A DNA stretch of 36,211 nucleotides from contig NZ_QETH01000045.1 in the NCBI RefSeq assembly GCF_003105115.1, positions 1-36,211 of the forward strand, in the 5' to 3' direction. The translations under genes and the position numbers were made by a program. The notes beneath the pieces were generated by a model. It was given only the letters and a program-made list of their open reading frames with translations. It made no database searches and was not told the origin of the DNA. This stretch comes from Flavobacterium sp. HTF. GTDB lineage: Bacteria > Bacteroidota > Bacteroidia > Flavobacteriales > Flavobacteriaceae. Below, one piece after another: positions 7,622-16,479 of the stretch; position 1 is the first letter of the stretch; each line of letters opens with the position of its first letter.

Positions 7622-10021
7622 ATGATTACGAATACATCATTAGAATATAAAGGCGATTTATATCCATCCAGAATCGTTTCGTATGAGCATGACGGGGATT
7701 CCATTTTTTTTAATACGGACAACAAAGTTATCTTAAAAGTCACTATTCTCAGAGACAGTTTAATTCGTTTTCGTTTTACAACCAAAGGTTATTTTAGCAA
7801 TGATTTTTCGTATGCAATTGATAAAACACAATTGCATGGTTATAATTTTCTTGAAGTTACTGAAGAAGAAACCTATTTTCAAATCAGAACAAGCAAGGTA
7901 AAATGCAAAATTCAGAAAGCAGATCTCCGTTTATCCATTTATGATTTAAATGATATTCTGATTCTCGAAGACGAACTTGGTTTTCATTGGGAAGAAAGCT
8001 ACGAATATGGCGGAAATATCGTAAAAATGAGTAAATCATCAAAAGATGGCGAATGTTTTTACGGCTTAGGAGACAAAGCCACTCAAATGAATTTAAAAGG
8101 CAAAAGAGTTGAAAATTTTGCCACAGATCAATATGCTTATCAAAAAGATCAGGATCCTTTATATAAAGTTGTGCCCTTTTATATTGGTTTGCACAATAAA
8201 CAATCCTACGGAATCTTCTTTGATAATACCTTTAGGACTTTTTTTGATTTTTGCCAGGAAAGAAGAAATGTAACCAGTTTTTGGGCAGAAGGAGGCGAAA
8301 TGAATTATTACTTCATTTACGGCCCTCAGATGCAGGATGTGGTTACCACTTATACAGATTTAACAGGTAAGCCAGAATTACCGCCACTTTGGGTTTTGGG
8401 TTATCATCAATGTAAATGGAGTTATTATCCGGAAAGCAAAGTAAAAGAAATTACTTCGAAATTCAGGGAGCTTAAAATTCCATGCGATGCTATTTATCTG
8501 GATATTGATTATATGGATGGTTTCCGATGTTTTACCTGGAACAAAGACTATTTTCCGGATCCAAAAAGAATGGTGGCAGAATTAGCAGAAGATGGATTTA
8601 AAACCGTTGTTATTATAGATCCCGGAATTAAAATCGATAAAGAGTATTCAGTTTATAAAGAGGCACTGGAAAATGATTATTTCTGCAAAAGAGCCGACGG
8701 CCCTTATATGAAAGGAAAAGTATGGCCGGGTGAATGTAATTTTCCGGATTATACAAATCCTGCAGTCAGAGAATGGTGGGCTGGATTATTTAAAGAATTA
8801 ATTTCAGATATTGGTGTAAAAGGGGTTTGGAATGATATGAATGAACCCGCCGTTATGGAAGTTCCGAATAAAACATTCCCGATGGATGTTCGTCATGTTT
8901 ATGACGGAAACCCTTGCAGCCACAGAAAAGCGCATAATATCTACGGAACTCAAATGGCAAGAGCCACCTATCATGGTGTTAAACGTTTTGCATATCCAAA
9001 AAGACCTTTCGTAATTACAAGATCTGCTTATTCAGGCGCACAGCGTTATACGTCATCCTGGACAGGTGATAATGTAGCAACCTGGGAACATTTATGGATT
9101 GCTAATATTCAGGTACAGAGAATGTCTATTTCCGGAATGGGTTTTACAGGTTCTGATATTGGAGGTTTTGCAGAACAGCCAACGGGAGAACTATATGCGC
9201 GTTGGATTCAGTTAGGCGTTTTTCATCCGTTTTGCAGGACACATTCTTCCGGGGATCACGGCAATCAGGAACCCTGGGCTTTTGATGAAGAAGTAATTAA
9301 TATTACCAGAAAATTTGTGAGTCTTCGTTATCAGTTATTACCTTATTTATATACCATGTTCTGGCAATATATCGAAGAAGGTATACCTATGCTCAAGCCA
9401 CTTGTTTATTACGATCAGGATGACACACAGACACATTATCGCAATGATGAATTTATATTCGGAAATCAGATTTTAGTTTGTCCAATTCTTGAACCTAATG
9501 CTGTAGGAAGACGTATGTATATTCCAAGAGGCGAGTGGTATAACTACTGGACAAATGAACTTTCTATCGGTGGAAGAGAAGTGTGGGTTGATACTAAATT
9601 TGATGAAATTCCAATTTTTGTAAAAGCCGGTGCCATAATTCCGAAATATCCGGTTCAGCAATACGTTGGAGAACTGGAATTTGATGAACTGACGCTTGAT
9701 TTGTATTTTAAAAATGGGAAAGAAAAATCGTTTGTCTATGAAGATTCCCAGGATGGTTATGATTATAAAAAAGGGCGTTACAGTTATTTGTCATTTCAAA
9801 CAATCGGAAAAGAAAAAGAACTTATTGTTCAGTTGCATAAAGAAGGAAAATTTGAAACGAATTACTCTAAATTTAAAATCAACTTAATTGGACTGCCTTT
9901 TAAAGTTACTGAAATCGAAATTGACAATGAAACTATTGATTTTAATGCCATAAGTTTTTCTGAAAATAATTATCTTATCATTAATAAAGAGTTTAGTGAA
10001 TTACACCTTATTGGAGAATAG
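7622..10021 (+). CDS. GH31 family alpha-glucosidase
   Basis: 799 residues with no signal peptide, hence a cytosolic glucan or maltodextrin hydrolase releasing alpha-glucose from non-reducing ends. Domain order is that of GH31: N-terminal beta-sandwich (to about 230), (beta/alpha)8 barrel and C-terminal beta-domains. The nucleophile lies in 'GVWNDMNEPAVME' (Asp405), the acid/base in 'SSWTGDNVATWEHL' (Asp483), and 'DIDYMDGFRCFTWN' and 'GFTGSDIGGF' are typical substrate-site segments. It follows glgB in the same direction with a 193-base gap, so it may have its own promoter. Together with glgA/C/B it gives the cell synthesis and turnover of glycogen in one place; no phosphorylase or debranching gene is present in the window. 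Confidence 0.92.
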   Translation: MITNTSLEYKGDLYPSRIVSYEHDGDSIFFNTDNKVILKVTILRDSLIRFRFTTKGYFSNDFSYAIDKTQLHGYNFLEVTEEETYFQIRTSKVKCKIQKADLRLSIYDLNDILILEDELGFHWEESYEYGGNIVKMSKSSKDGECFYGLGDKATQMNLKGKRVENFATDQYAYQKDQDPLYKVVPFYIGLHNKQSYGIFFDNTFRTFFDFCQERRNVTSFWAEGGEMNYYFIYGPQMQDVVTTYTDLTGKPELPPLWVLGYHQCKWSYYPESKVKEITSKFRELKIPCDAIYLDIDYMDGFRCFTWNKDYFPDPKRMVAELAEDGFKTVVIIDPGIKIDKEYSVYKEALENDYFCKRADGPYMKGKVWPGECNFPDYTNPAVREWWAGLFKELISDIGVKGVWNDMNEPAVMEVPNKTFPMDVRHVYDGNPCSHRKAHNIYGTQMARATYHGVKRFAYPKRPFVITRSAYSGAQRYTSSWTGDNVATWEHLWIANIQVQRMSISGMGFTGSDIGGFAEQPTGELYARWIQLGVFHPFCRTHSSGDHGNQEPWAFDEEVINITRKFVSLRYQLLPYLYTMFWQYIEEGIPMLKPLVYYDQDDTQTHYRNDEFIFGNQILVCPILEPNAVGRRMYIPRGEWYNYWTNELSIGGREVWVDTKFDEIPIFVKAGAIIPKYPVQQYVGELEFDELTLDLYFKNGKEKSFVYEDSQDGYDYKKGRYSYLSFQTIGKEKELIVQLHKEGKFETNYSKFKINLIGLPFKVTEIEIDNETIDFNAISFSENNYLIINKEFSELHLIGE

Positions 10022-10076
10022 CTTTATTTTGATATTTTTTCTTAAAATTATATAAAAGGCAATTTCATAATATTTG

Positions 10077-10084
10077 TATTTTTG
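10077..10084 (+). promoter_or_regulatory. Possible -7 box (TATTTTTG) for the M48 peptidase gene
   Basis: TATTTTTG fits TAnnTTTG and ends 22 bases before the ATG at 10107. The TTTG element expected 19 bases upstream is absent, so the call is weak. Confidence 0.4.
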
Positions 10085-10106
10085 TTTAGTCTAAATACCA
10101 GAAATT

Positions 10107-10916
10107 ATGAAAAAATATTTATTAGGAGGAATAGTAACTATTCTTTTCGTTGCCTGTGCAACAAATCCGATTACTGGGAAACAGAATTTAAATTTTGTTT
10201 CAAACAGCGAGTTATTTCCATCTTCATTTCAACAATACAATCAGTTTTTGACAGAAAATAAAGTTATAACAGGAACAGCAGATGCAAAAAGAGTTGATCT
10301 TGTAGGGTCAAGAATTAAAACTGCTGCAGAAAAATACCTGACTTACCTTGGGCAAAGCCAGTATCTGAAAGATTATCGTTGGGAATATAAGCTGGTTGAT
10401 AATAAAGAAGTAAATGCATGGTGTCTTCCAGGAGGAAAAATTGTTGTTTATTCAGGAATTTTACCAATAACTCAGAACGAATCCGGCCTGGCAACCGTAA
10501 TGGGACATGAAGTGTCTCACGCATTAGCCAATCACGGTGCGCAGAGAATGAGCGCAGCACAACTTCAACAAATTGGAGGCGTAGCTTTGGGAGCTGCAAC
10601 CAGTGGTAAATCAGAACAAACACAACAAATATTTTCACAGGCATATGGTCTGGGTACAGAAGTAGGAGTGATGTTGCCATTTAGCAGAAGTAATGAAACG
10701 GAAGCTGACAAAATTGGATTAACACTTATGGCAATTGCCGGTTATAATCCAGACGATGCCGTTACATTCTGGAGCAGGATGTCTGCCAAATCAGGGGGAG
10801 CAGGAACACCGGAATTTATGAGTACACACCCGTCTGATGCTACAAGGATTGCTAATATAAAATCGTTGATACCCGAAGCAAAAGCGATTGCTCTTAAGGT
10901 AGGAATTATTAAATAA
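10107..10916 (+). CDS. M48 family metallopeptidase, lipoprotein
   Basis: 269 residues. The N-terminus has a lipobox (LFVAC, Cys17), followed by the 'NPITGKQN' segment usual in this group, so the enzyme is probably lipid-anchored in the periplasm, like the LoiP/YcaL type. The zinc motif HEVSH is at 134-138 with the third ligand in 'NETEADKIGL' (Glu199). 'EVNAWCLPGGKIVVYSG' is the conserved segment before the active site. Likely role is protein quality control in the envelope. It is a single-gene unit: its own -7 box lies upstream and a terminator follows. Confidence 0.9.
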   Translation: MKKYLLGGIVTILFVACATNPITGKQNLNFVSNSELFPSSFQQYNQFLTENKVITGTADAKRVDLVGSRIKTAAEKYLTYLGQSQYLKDYRWEYKLVDNKEVNAWCLPGGKIVVYSGILPITQNESGLATVMGHEVSHALANHGAQRMSAAQLQQIGGVALGAATSGKSEQTQQIFSQAYGLGTEVGVMLPFSRSNETEADKIGLTLMAIAGYNPDDAVTFWSRMSAKSGGAGTPEFMSTHPSDATRIANIKSLIPEAKAIALKVGIIK

Positions 10917-10935
10917 GCGTAAATAAATGCAAATG

Positions 10936-10968
10936 AAAAGCTATTCTGTTTAGAGTAGCTTTTTTTTT
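10936..10968 (+). terminator. Terminator after the M48 peptidase gene
   Basis: AAAAGCTATTCT (10936-10947) pairs with AGAGTAGCTTTT (10953-10964 region) around a GTTT loop, with one T-G wobble, and runs into nine T. It lies 19 bases after the stop codon. Confidence 0.85.
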
Positions 10969-11055
10969 GTAAAAAAAACTTCGTTCTTAATACTTAAATA
11001 ATGGATTCTTAATAAAAAAGAGATAAATTCGTAGCCAATTAACAAAAACCAATTT

Positions 11056-12360
11056 ATGAAAAACCTAAAAAAAGGGGATAAAAAGCTTTTGAATGCCTGG
11101 GCATTTTATGACTGGGCCAATTCAGTTTATACACTTACAATCGCATCAGCAGTGTTTCCTATATTTTATGAAGCATTGTTTCCAAAAAACAATCATTACA
11201 TTGATGTTTTTGGTCTTCATCTAAAAAATTCGGCATTAATTAGTTTTATTACTGCTTTTGCATTTTTAGTAATTTCTTTTATTTCACCTTTATTATCCGG
11301 AATTGCCGATTATGTGGGAAATAAGAAATCTTTCATGAAGTTTTTCTGCTACGTTGGAGCTTTATCCTGCATGGGGTTATATTGGTTTGATCTGGAAAAT
11401 ATTTATGTTGGATTGTTATTTTATTTTTTAGGATTGATTGGTTATTGGGGAAGTTTGGTTTTTTATAATTCTTATCTTCCTGATATTGCTTTTGATGAAC
11501 AACAAGACAGAATAAGCGCAAAAGGATATTCTCTGGGTTATATCGGAAGTGTCATTTTATTAGTCGTTAATTTGATTATGATAATGGGTGCCGAAAGTCC
11601 GGAGGCAAGGATGCAGGCAATGAAATATTCTTTTGTAATGGTGGGAATATGGTGGATTTTATTCAGCCAGTATACTTATTATTATTTGCCAAAAGGGAGT
11701 AAAGAAACAACTCAGAAATTAACTAAAGATGTTATTTTTAATGGCTTTAAAGAACTGAAAAAAGTCTGGGCACTTCTAAAAGAGGATGTTCCATTGAGAA
11801 GATATCTGGGCGGATTTTTTGTATCAAGTATGGCTGTGCAAACCGTGATGCTGGTTGCAACTTATTTTGGAGCCCAGGAAATCCAGTGGTCTTCTGAAGA
11901 AGAAAGTACAATTGGTCTGATCAAATGTATTTTAATAATTCAGTTAGTGGCAGTAGTAGGAGCTTATTTAACTTCAAAAGCTTCAGCAAAATTTGGAAAC
12001 ATTCCGGCTTTAATTTTTATTAATATCATCTGGGCCGTATTTTGCGCTTTAGCTTATTTTATTACATTACCAATGCATTTCTACGTAATGGCAACTGTTG
12101 CCGGATTTGTAATGGGTGGAATTCAGGCTTTATCACGTTCTACTTATTCCAAATTATTGCCTGAAACAGAAGACACAACATCATTCTTTAGTTTCTATGA
12201 CGTTGCCGAAAAGATAGGTATCGTAATCGGAATGTGTGTTTATGGTATTGTTGATCAGATTACCGGAAGCCCGCGTGCCGCAATTGTAATTTTAGCGGTC
12301 TTTTTCGTAACTGCTATTTTCTTGTTGCGAAGAATACCAAAGAATGCTACTTCAAAATAA
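11056..12360 (+). CDS. UMF1-type (Atg22-like) MFS transporter
   Basis: 434 residues, about 12 membrane helices, inner membrane. The start 'KLLNAWAFYDWANSVYTLTIASAVFPIFYEAL' region (residues 9-41) is the signature of the UMF1/Atg22 branch of the major facilitator superfamily, particularly the AFYDWANS segment. Mid-protein 'LSRSTYSKLLPETEDTTSFFSFYDV' (around 360-385) is the second family hallmark. In yeast Atg22 exports amino acids from the vacuole; bacterial substrates are not established. It is monocistronic and ends at a bidirectional terminator shared with the convergent GIN-domain gene. Confidence 0.88.
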   Translation: MKNLKKGDKKLLNAWAFYDWANSVYTLTIASAVFPIFYEALFPKNNHYIDVFGLHLKNSALISFITAFAFLVISFISPLLSGIADYVGNKKSFMKFFCYVGALSCMGLYWFDLENIYVGLLFYFLGLIGYWGSLVFYNSYLPDIAFDEQQDRISAKGYSLGYIGSVILLVVNLIMIMGAESPEARMQAMKYSFVMVGIWWILFSQYTYYYLPKGSKETTQKLTKDVIFNGFKELKKVWALLKEDVPLRRYLGGFFVSSMAVQTVMLVATYFGAQEIQWSSEEESTIGLIKCILIIQLVAVVGAYLTSKASAKFGNIPALIFINIIWAVFCALAYFITLPMHFYVMATVAGFVMGGIQALSRSTYSKLLPETEDTTSFFSFYDVAEKIGIVIGMCVYGIVDQITGSPRAAIVILAVFFVTAIFLLRRIPKNATSK

Positions 12361-12384
12361 AACAAAATAGCATTTTCGATAAAT

Positions 12385-12420
12385 AAAAAACGTCATGAGC
12401 TCAGAGTTCATGACGTTTTT
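12385..12420. terminator. Bidirectional terminator between convergent units
   Basis: AAAAAACGTCATGA (12385-12398) pairs with TCATGACGTTTTT (12408-12420) around a GC/AG-rich loop. With A-tract on one side and T-tract on the other it can stop both the UMF1 transporter transcript and the minus-strand sigma-factor operon. Confidence 0.85.
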
Positions 12421-12459
12421 CTTTTCAACCTTTTATCTGCTTAAAGTATTTTCTTTTAG

Positions 12460-13185
12460 TTATGCTTTAGAAATATTTCCAGATCCCGAAACCTTCACAT
12501 CGCGTTTTTCCGGATTTCCTACATATTTGATATTTCCGGAACCGGAAACTCTGGCAGTTAAGTTTTCGTTACAGTTTACCTTGCTGTTTCCTGAACCCGA
12601 AACATTCACATCAATATTTTTTGACTTTAGGTCAGAGGCATCAATATCTCCTGAACCTGAAAGTTTGCTGCTAAAGTTTGAAGTATTTCCTGTTAGTCGC
12701 ACATTCCCTGAGCCGCTTACATTCAGATCCAGATCATTTGAATTTACACCAAGATTAAAAATTCCTGAGCCTGAAAGTTTTACTGAAAATTTATCATTTT
12801 TAATGTCATTTTTCGTCTGAATATTTCCTGAACCGGATAAGTTTAATTCAGATATTTTCTCAAAAGGTACTGTAAGGTGTATTTTTTTGCCTGATCGGAT
12901 ATTTGTATTCTTCTCAATATAAATTTTTAGTGTGTTTTCTTCAACTTCCACTTTTACAAATGAGAGTAGATTTTCTTCTCCTTTAATTGAAATATTTCCC
13001 TCTTTGCCTGAAACTAAATCGATATCAAAAGATCCGGAAACCTTTATGGCATCATAATCGGCTGTATTTCGGGTTTGGGAAACTATTTTTCCGTTTCCTT
13101 TTACTTTTTGATTTGACCATTGTGCATTTGCTATAAAACTTAAAAGAAATACACCACAAACTAATAACTGAACTGATTTTTTCAT
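12460..13185 (-). CDS. Secreted GIN-domain (DUF2807) beta-helix protein
   Basis: 241 residues with a signal peptide (MKKSVQLLVCGVFLLSFIANAQ). After a short lead-in, the C-terminal two thirds are rungs of a right-handed beta-helix: seven 'SGSG' motifs (SGSGN, SGSGI, SGSGD) recur every 18-21 residues to the very C-terminus. This matches the head-GIN/DUF2807 family, common in Bacteroidota and usually thought to be envelope or surface proteins. It is the last gene of the sigma-factor operon, 15 bases after the DUF4097-like gene, and ends at the shared terminator. Confidence 0.88.
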   Translation of the reverse strand: MKKSVQLLVCGVFLLSFIANAQWSNQKVKGNGKIVSQTRNTADYDAIKVSGSFDIDLVSGKEGNISIKGEENLLSFVKVEVEENTLKIYIEKNTNIRSGKKIHLTVPFEKISELNLSGSGNIQTKNDIKNDKFSVKLSGSGIFNLGVNSNDLDLNVSGSGNVRLTGNTSNFSSKLSGSGDIDASDLKSKNIDVNVSGSGNSKVNCNENLTARVSGSGNIKYVGNPEKRDVKVSGSGNISKA

Positions 13186-13200
13186 TTTTTTGATTTTTGA

Positions 13201-14259
13201 TTATTTTTTGGTTAGAGTTACGCTTCCGTAATTAGAATTTACAATAAGCTTGTTTTGACCTTTTTTCTTATTGAACCCACTTATTCTCTTAGTATTACTT
13301 CTGTTTTCTGTTACTGAAACATCCAAAGAGTTATCATTTTTAATATTTCCATATCGGGTATTGATATCAAAATCGAATGCGTAATTTGTATCATAACCCA
13401 GTGAAACATCCGTATAACCGCAATTAATATTTACATTATTTGCCCTGTCCGTTATTGTAGAAACATTTATTTTACTGTAATTGGTATTTACATTTATACT
13501 GTTTGAAATTTCGGCTATAGCAATTGTAAGGTAATTTCCTGATCCTGAAAATGAGTTTATTTTTTGCAGTTTGAAGTTTCCGTAATTACAATCATATTTG
13601 ATGTTTTCTCCTTCAGACATAACCAGATCCGAGTAACTTGTGTCCAGATTCAGATTTCCTGATTCAATTATTTTTAATCCTGAATAACGCGCTATGATAT
13701 TACCGCTTTTGATGTAGTCTATGCTTGAATTTTGGCAATAGGCAATTTCAATACGATTGTTGGTACCATTTAATTTTCCAAGCGCAACTTTACCGTATTT
13801 ACAAGATATATCCGTTGCAGACTCTACACTTACGATATTAATATTTCCGTACTTATTATCCAGTTTTACCGTTCCGTTTTTAGGAATTTTAATAACATAA
13901 TTGATCTCAAAACTATTACTGCTTCCTCTGCTTTTTAAAGAAGAATTTCCAATAGATGTAATGGCAGTAACCATAGATTTTAATGCCGTAATGTCAATAT
14001 CAATGCTGTTAAGCCTTTCGTTTACCCAGTTTTCATTTCCTCCGGTAACTTTAATCGTAATATCCAGGTCAATTTTGTCCTCGTCCCAGGTACTTACCGA
14101 AATATTTCCATACTTATTTTCAATATTAATCCCGGCATTAGAGTTAACGATATATGTTTTTTTGATGTTTTTTTGTTTTGAAATAGCAGTTTCATCATTT
14201 GAAAATCCAAGGAATGGAATTAATATAAATAGAATTAAGATGTTATAATGTTTTTTCAT
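13201..14259 (-). CDS. Secreted DUF4097-like repeat protein
   Basis: 352 residues with a signal peptide (MKKHYNILILFILIPFLGFS). The body is a series of about ten rungs of roughly 20-35 residues, each marked by an aromatic turn: NKYGN, DNKYGN, CKYGK, RYSG, TSYSD, CNYGN, TNYSK, CGYTD, TRYGN, SNYGS. This fits a beta-helix of the DUF4097 'putative adhesin' type, which often sits with ECF sigma/anti-sigma pairs. The gene's first 17 bases overlap the end of the anti-sigma-like gene, suggesting translational coupling. Probably periplasmic or outer-membrane associated; no binding partner can be inferred. Confidence 0.75.
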   Translation of the reverse strand: MKKHYNILILFILIPFLGFSNDETAISKQKNIKKTYIVNSNAGINIENKYGNISVSTWDEDKIDLDITIKVTGGNENWVNERLNSIDIDITALKSMVTAITSIGNSSLKSRGSSNSFEINYVIKIPKNGTVKLDNKYGNINIVSVESATDISCKYGKVALGKLNGTNNRIEIAYCQNSSIDYIKSGNIIARYSGLKIIESGNLNLDTSYSDLVMSEGENIKYDCNYGNFKLQKINSFSGSGNYLTIAIAEISNSINVNTNYSKINVSTITDRANNVNINCGYTDVSLGYDTNYAFDFDINTRYGNIKNDNSLDVSVTENRSNTKRISGFNKKKGQNKLIVNSNYGSVTLTKK

Positions 14260-14785
14260 GAGTTGTTGTGTTTTTTAAATTTTCGTTTTCTTCAATTCGC
14301 TTTAAAACCGTTTGTAAAAATGAAATACGGGTTTGCAGATTGCTGATCATCGCATAAATAATTTGTTTGTTCTCTCCATTTTTTTGCAGTTCATTTATGA
14401 TTTTCTGATAATCGGCATCAAAAACTTTCATTTGAGTTAGAGCATCATTTATGATCTGTTCGTTTTCCGGAGAACTTTTTTCTTTTAGTTTAACTAATTC
14501 ATTGTCTATTAAAATATTGAAAATAGAATCAGTTCTTTTGGTTTCTTTAGATGCGAATTTAAATTCTCTTGGTTTTTGATTAATGTTATAAAAAATTGAT
14601 ATTCCCAGCAACAAGACTATCGAAGCGGCAATTCCTAAAACGGCATAATAATTCTTTTTAGGTTTCTTTTTATTGTTTAATTTATTTAAGAAATCAAGCT
14701 GATGATCAGAATTTATTTCCTGTACATCCCATTGATTTTCAAACTTTTGAAATAATTGGTCTAAATTGTCATTTTCCTTTTTCAT
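14243..14785 (-). CDS. Putative anti-sigma factor (single-pass membrane protein)
   Basis: 180 residues from the ATG at 14785, chosen because it forms an ATGA overlap with the sigma-factor stop; a longer frame upstream would lie inside the sigma gene. The cytosolic N-terminus (about 45 residues, 'DNLDQLFQKFENQWDVQ') is followed by a membrane segment 'YYAVLGIAASIVLLLGISIFY' in pieces at about 45-66, then a charged, helical periplasmic tail. There is no HxxxCxxC zinc motif, so it is not a ZAS-type anti-sigma. The call rests on position and topology; the family itself is not recognised. Confidence 0.65.
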   Translation of the reverse strand: MKKENDNLDQLFQKFENQWDVQEINSDHQLDFLNKLNNKKKPKKNYYAVLGIAASIVLLLGISIFYNINQKPREFKFASKETKRTDSIFNILIDNELVKLKEKSSPENEQIINDALTQMKVFDADYQKIINELQKNGENKQIIYAMISNLQTRISFLQTVLKRIEENENLKNTTTHEKTL

Positions 14786-15336
14786 ATATCCTCTAATTTT
14801 TTTCTTAAACTTTCTTTTGCCCTGCTCAGTGTTGTTCTGCAATTTGCATAACTGATATTCAAAATTTCGCAGATTTCATCCTGATCATAGCCTTCAATGT
14901 AAAAAAGTGTCAATACCATTCGATAGTTATCTTTTAAGCTTAAAATAGTATCTAATACCTGTTTTACTTTTAAGGAATTCAAATCAATACTTTCAGAAAA
15001 AAAGCTGTCGTTTTCCTCTATTTTATAAAGAGTTTTACTTAAGTCTTCGACCTGAAAAGCATTATTTTTTTTATAAAAGTCAATACTGTAATTGACGATT
15101 ATTTTTTTTAACCACGCCCCAAAGGCAACTTCCTGCCTGTAGTCGTTAATTTTTGTAAAAGCTTTCAAAAAACCTTCCTGCATGACGTCTTGTGCAAAAT
15201 GTTCGTCTTTTACAATTCTGTAAGCTACATTATACATAGCCTTACAATAGCGATTGTAAACTTCGAATTGTGCTTTTTGATTATTCTCTTTACAAAGCGT
15301 GATTAATTCTTCGATATTTTGGTTCGTTATATTCAA
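14782..15336 (-). CDS. ECF-type RNA polymerase sigma factor
   Basis: 184 residues. Region 2 is 'YNVAYRIVKDEHFAQDVMQE' onward with 'FGAWLKKIIVNYSIDFYKK', and region 4 has the helix-turn-helix 'GYDQDEICEILNISYANCRT', then 'LSRAKESLRKKL'. The start is TTG at 15336: an in-frame stop lies a few codons upstream and the next ATG (residue 34) would remove part of region 2. The gene heads a four-gene operon (sigma, putative anti-sigma, DUF4097-like, GIN). Such sigma factors are usually held by the neighbouring membrane protein until an envelope signal arrives. The target promoter is unknown. Confidence 0.9.
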   Translation of the reverse strand: MNITNQNIEELITLCKENNQKAQFEVYNRYCKAMYNVAYRIVKDEHFAQDVMQEGFLKAFTKINDYRQEVAFGAWLKKIIVNYSIDFYKKNNAFQVEDLSKTLYKIEENDSFFSESIDLNSLKVKQVLDTILSLKDNYRMVLTLFYIEGYDQDEICEILNISYANCRTTLSRAKESLRKKLEDI

Positions 15337-15526
15337 GTAATTATTGCTGGTTTATTATAATGACTTTACTTGTTTTGATTTTGTTACAGTTTTGATAAAA
15401 TATTTTTCAAAAAATAAATATTTTTTAGAAATATGCATATTAAGTATTGATTTTTAGTGTTTTAAACATATCTGGGCCTTAAGAATTATTTTGTTAAAAA
15501 TAAGTGAAAATATCTACATCGTTTAC

Positions 15527-15534
15527 TATTTTTG
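15527..15534 (+). promoter_or_regulatory. Possible -7 box (TATTTTTG) of the lipoprotein gene
   Basis: TATTTTTG fits TAnnTTTG and lies 26 bases before the ATG at 15560. No TTTG at the right distance upstream. The 223-base divergent gap also must hold the sigma-operon promoter, which I cannot place. Confidence 0.4.
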
Positions 15535-15559
15535 ACTCACCAAAAACAATTCTAATACT

Positions 15560-16249
15560 ATGAAAAAAATTAAAAGCTTTGCACTTATGACACTTTTTGT
15601 GTCCGCGTCATTATTTACGTCATGTTCTAGTGATTCAGAAAATGAGGAACAAAATCCGGAAACTTCCCAGAACGATTATTGGCCGACAGCAGTTGGTAAT
15701 CAATGGGTTTTAAACCAGGGAGGAAATGAAACTACAATGAAAATCCTTAGTGCACAAAACGTAAACGGAGAAACTTATTTCAAATTTGATAAGTTTATTA
15801 CAGCTTCCAGCGAAGTTTCTGGCTCTGCTTCAGCTTCAATTAAAAAAGTACAGGGAGATTATTATATTAAAATGGATGATATTAATATTAGTGCTAATGG
15901 TTTTACAGGAAAGATCAGTGGCTATGAGTTTATTTTCTTTAAAGATTATTTGGATGTAAATAAAACCTGGACAGGAAGCTACACGCAAGTCACAACATAT
16001 ACAGGTATACCGAGTATAACTACGAACGTAGAATATACAGGTACAATTATAGAAAAAGGTGCAACTGCTACTGTAAAAAATGTTACGTATAAAGATGTTG
16101 TAAAATTTACATTAACACTTGAAACTTCAATGGAAGGACAATCTGCGGGTTCAACCGATGCTGAATACTGGGTTGCAAAAGGAGTAGGCGTGATTAAGTT
16201 TTCTTTTAATGATACATCTTCTGAATTAGTTTCTTATAAGCTAAAGTAA
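15560..16249 (+). CDS. Lipoprotein of unknown function
   Basis: 229 residues. Signal peptide with lipobox LFTSC (Cys22) followed by an acidic, Ser-rich linker 'SSDSENEEQNPETSQND', typical of Bacteroidota surface or outer-membrane lipoproteins. The rest is predicted beta-rich with 'YWPTAVGNQWVLNQGG', a segment seen in several uncharacterised secreted lipoproteins of this phylum. It diverges from the sigma-factor operon and may belong to the same envelope response, but nothing in the sequence shows this directly. A strong terminator follows. Confidence 0.7.
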   Translation: MKKIKSFALMTLFVSASLFTSCSSDSENEEQNPETSQNDYWPTAVGNQWVLNQGGNETTMKILSAQNVNGETYFKFDKFITASSEVSGSASASIKKVQGDYYIKMDDINISANGFTGKISGYEFIFFKDYLDVNKTWTGSYTQVTTYTGIPSITTNVEYTGTIIEKGATATVKNVTYKDVVKFTLTLETSMEGQSAGSTDAEYWVAKGVGVIKFSFNDTSSELVSYKLK

Positions 16250-16271
16250 ATTATTTATAGATTAAGATTTT

Positions 16272-16299
16272 AAAAGCCGAAATTCGTTTCGGCTTTTTT
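16272..16299 (+). terminator. Terminator with UUCG tetraloop
   Basis: AAAAGCCGAAA (16272-16282), loop TTCG, TTTCGGCTTTT (16287-16297): an 11-bp perfect stem capped by a UUCG tetraloop and followed by T-run. It ends the lipoprotein transcript. Confidence 0.92.
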
Positions 16300-16334
16300 A
16301 TGCATTTATTTTGGATAATTCAAATCTGACATTT

Positions 16335-16366
16335 TTTGGTTTTGGCATAATGATTGTCTATTTTTA
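16335..16366 (+). promoter_or_regulatory. Candidate promoter of lon
   Basis: TTTG (16335-16338), 20 bases, TATTTTTA (16359-16366). Last base of the -7 box deviates from TAnnTTTG. It would give a leader of about 110 bases before the lon ATG. A TTATTTTG at about 16398-16405 is an alternative. No CIRCE-like repeat is seen. Confidence 0.4.
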
Positions 16367-16479
16367 TGGCCTAACTTGTAAATGACACCCTTCTCGTTAT
16401 TTTGCTAAAACGAATTAACATGAGATTTTATTTACTGTTAGAATTGATAATTTAATGACAAAACGACTTATATATTATT

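Noticed and set aside
12395..12820. Plus-strand frame of 141 codons with PEPE repeats
   Set aside because: It is the antisense reading of the SGSG repeats of the GIN protein; the minus-strand gene has a signal peptide and family match.
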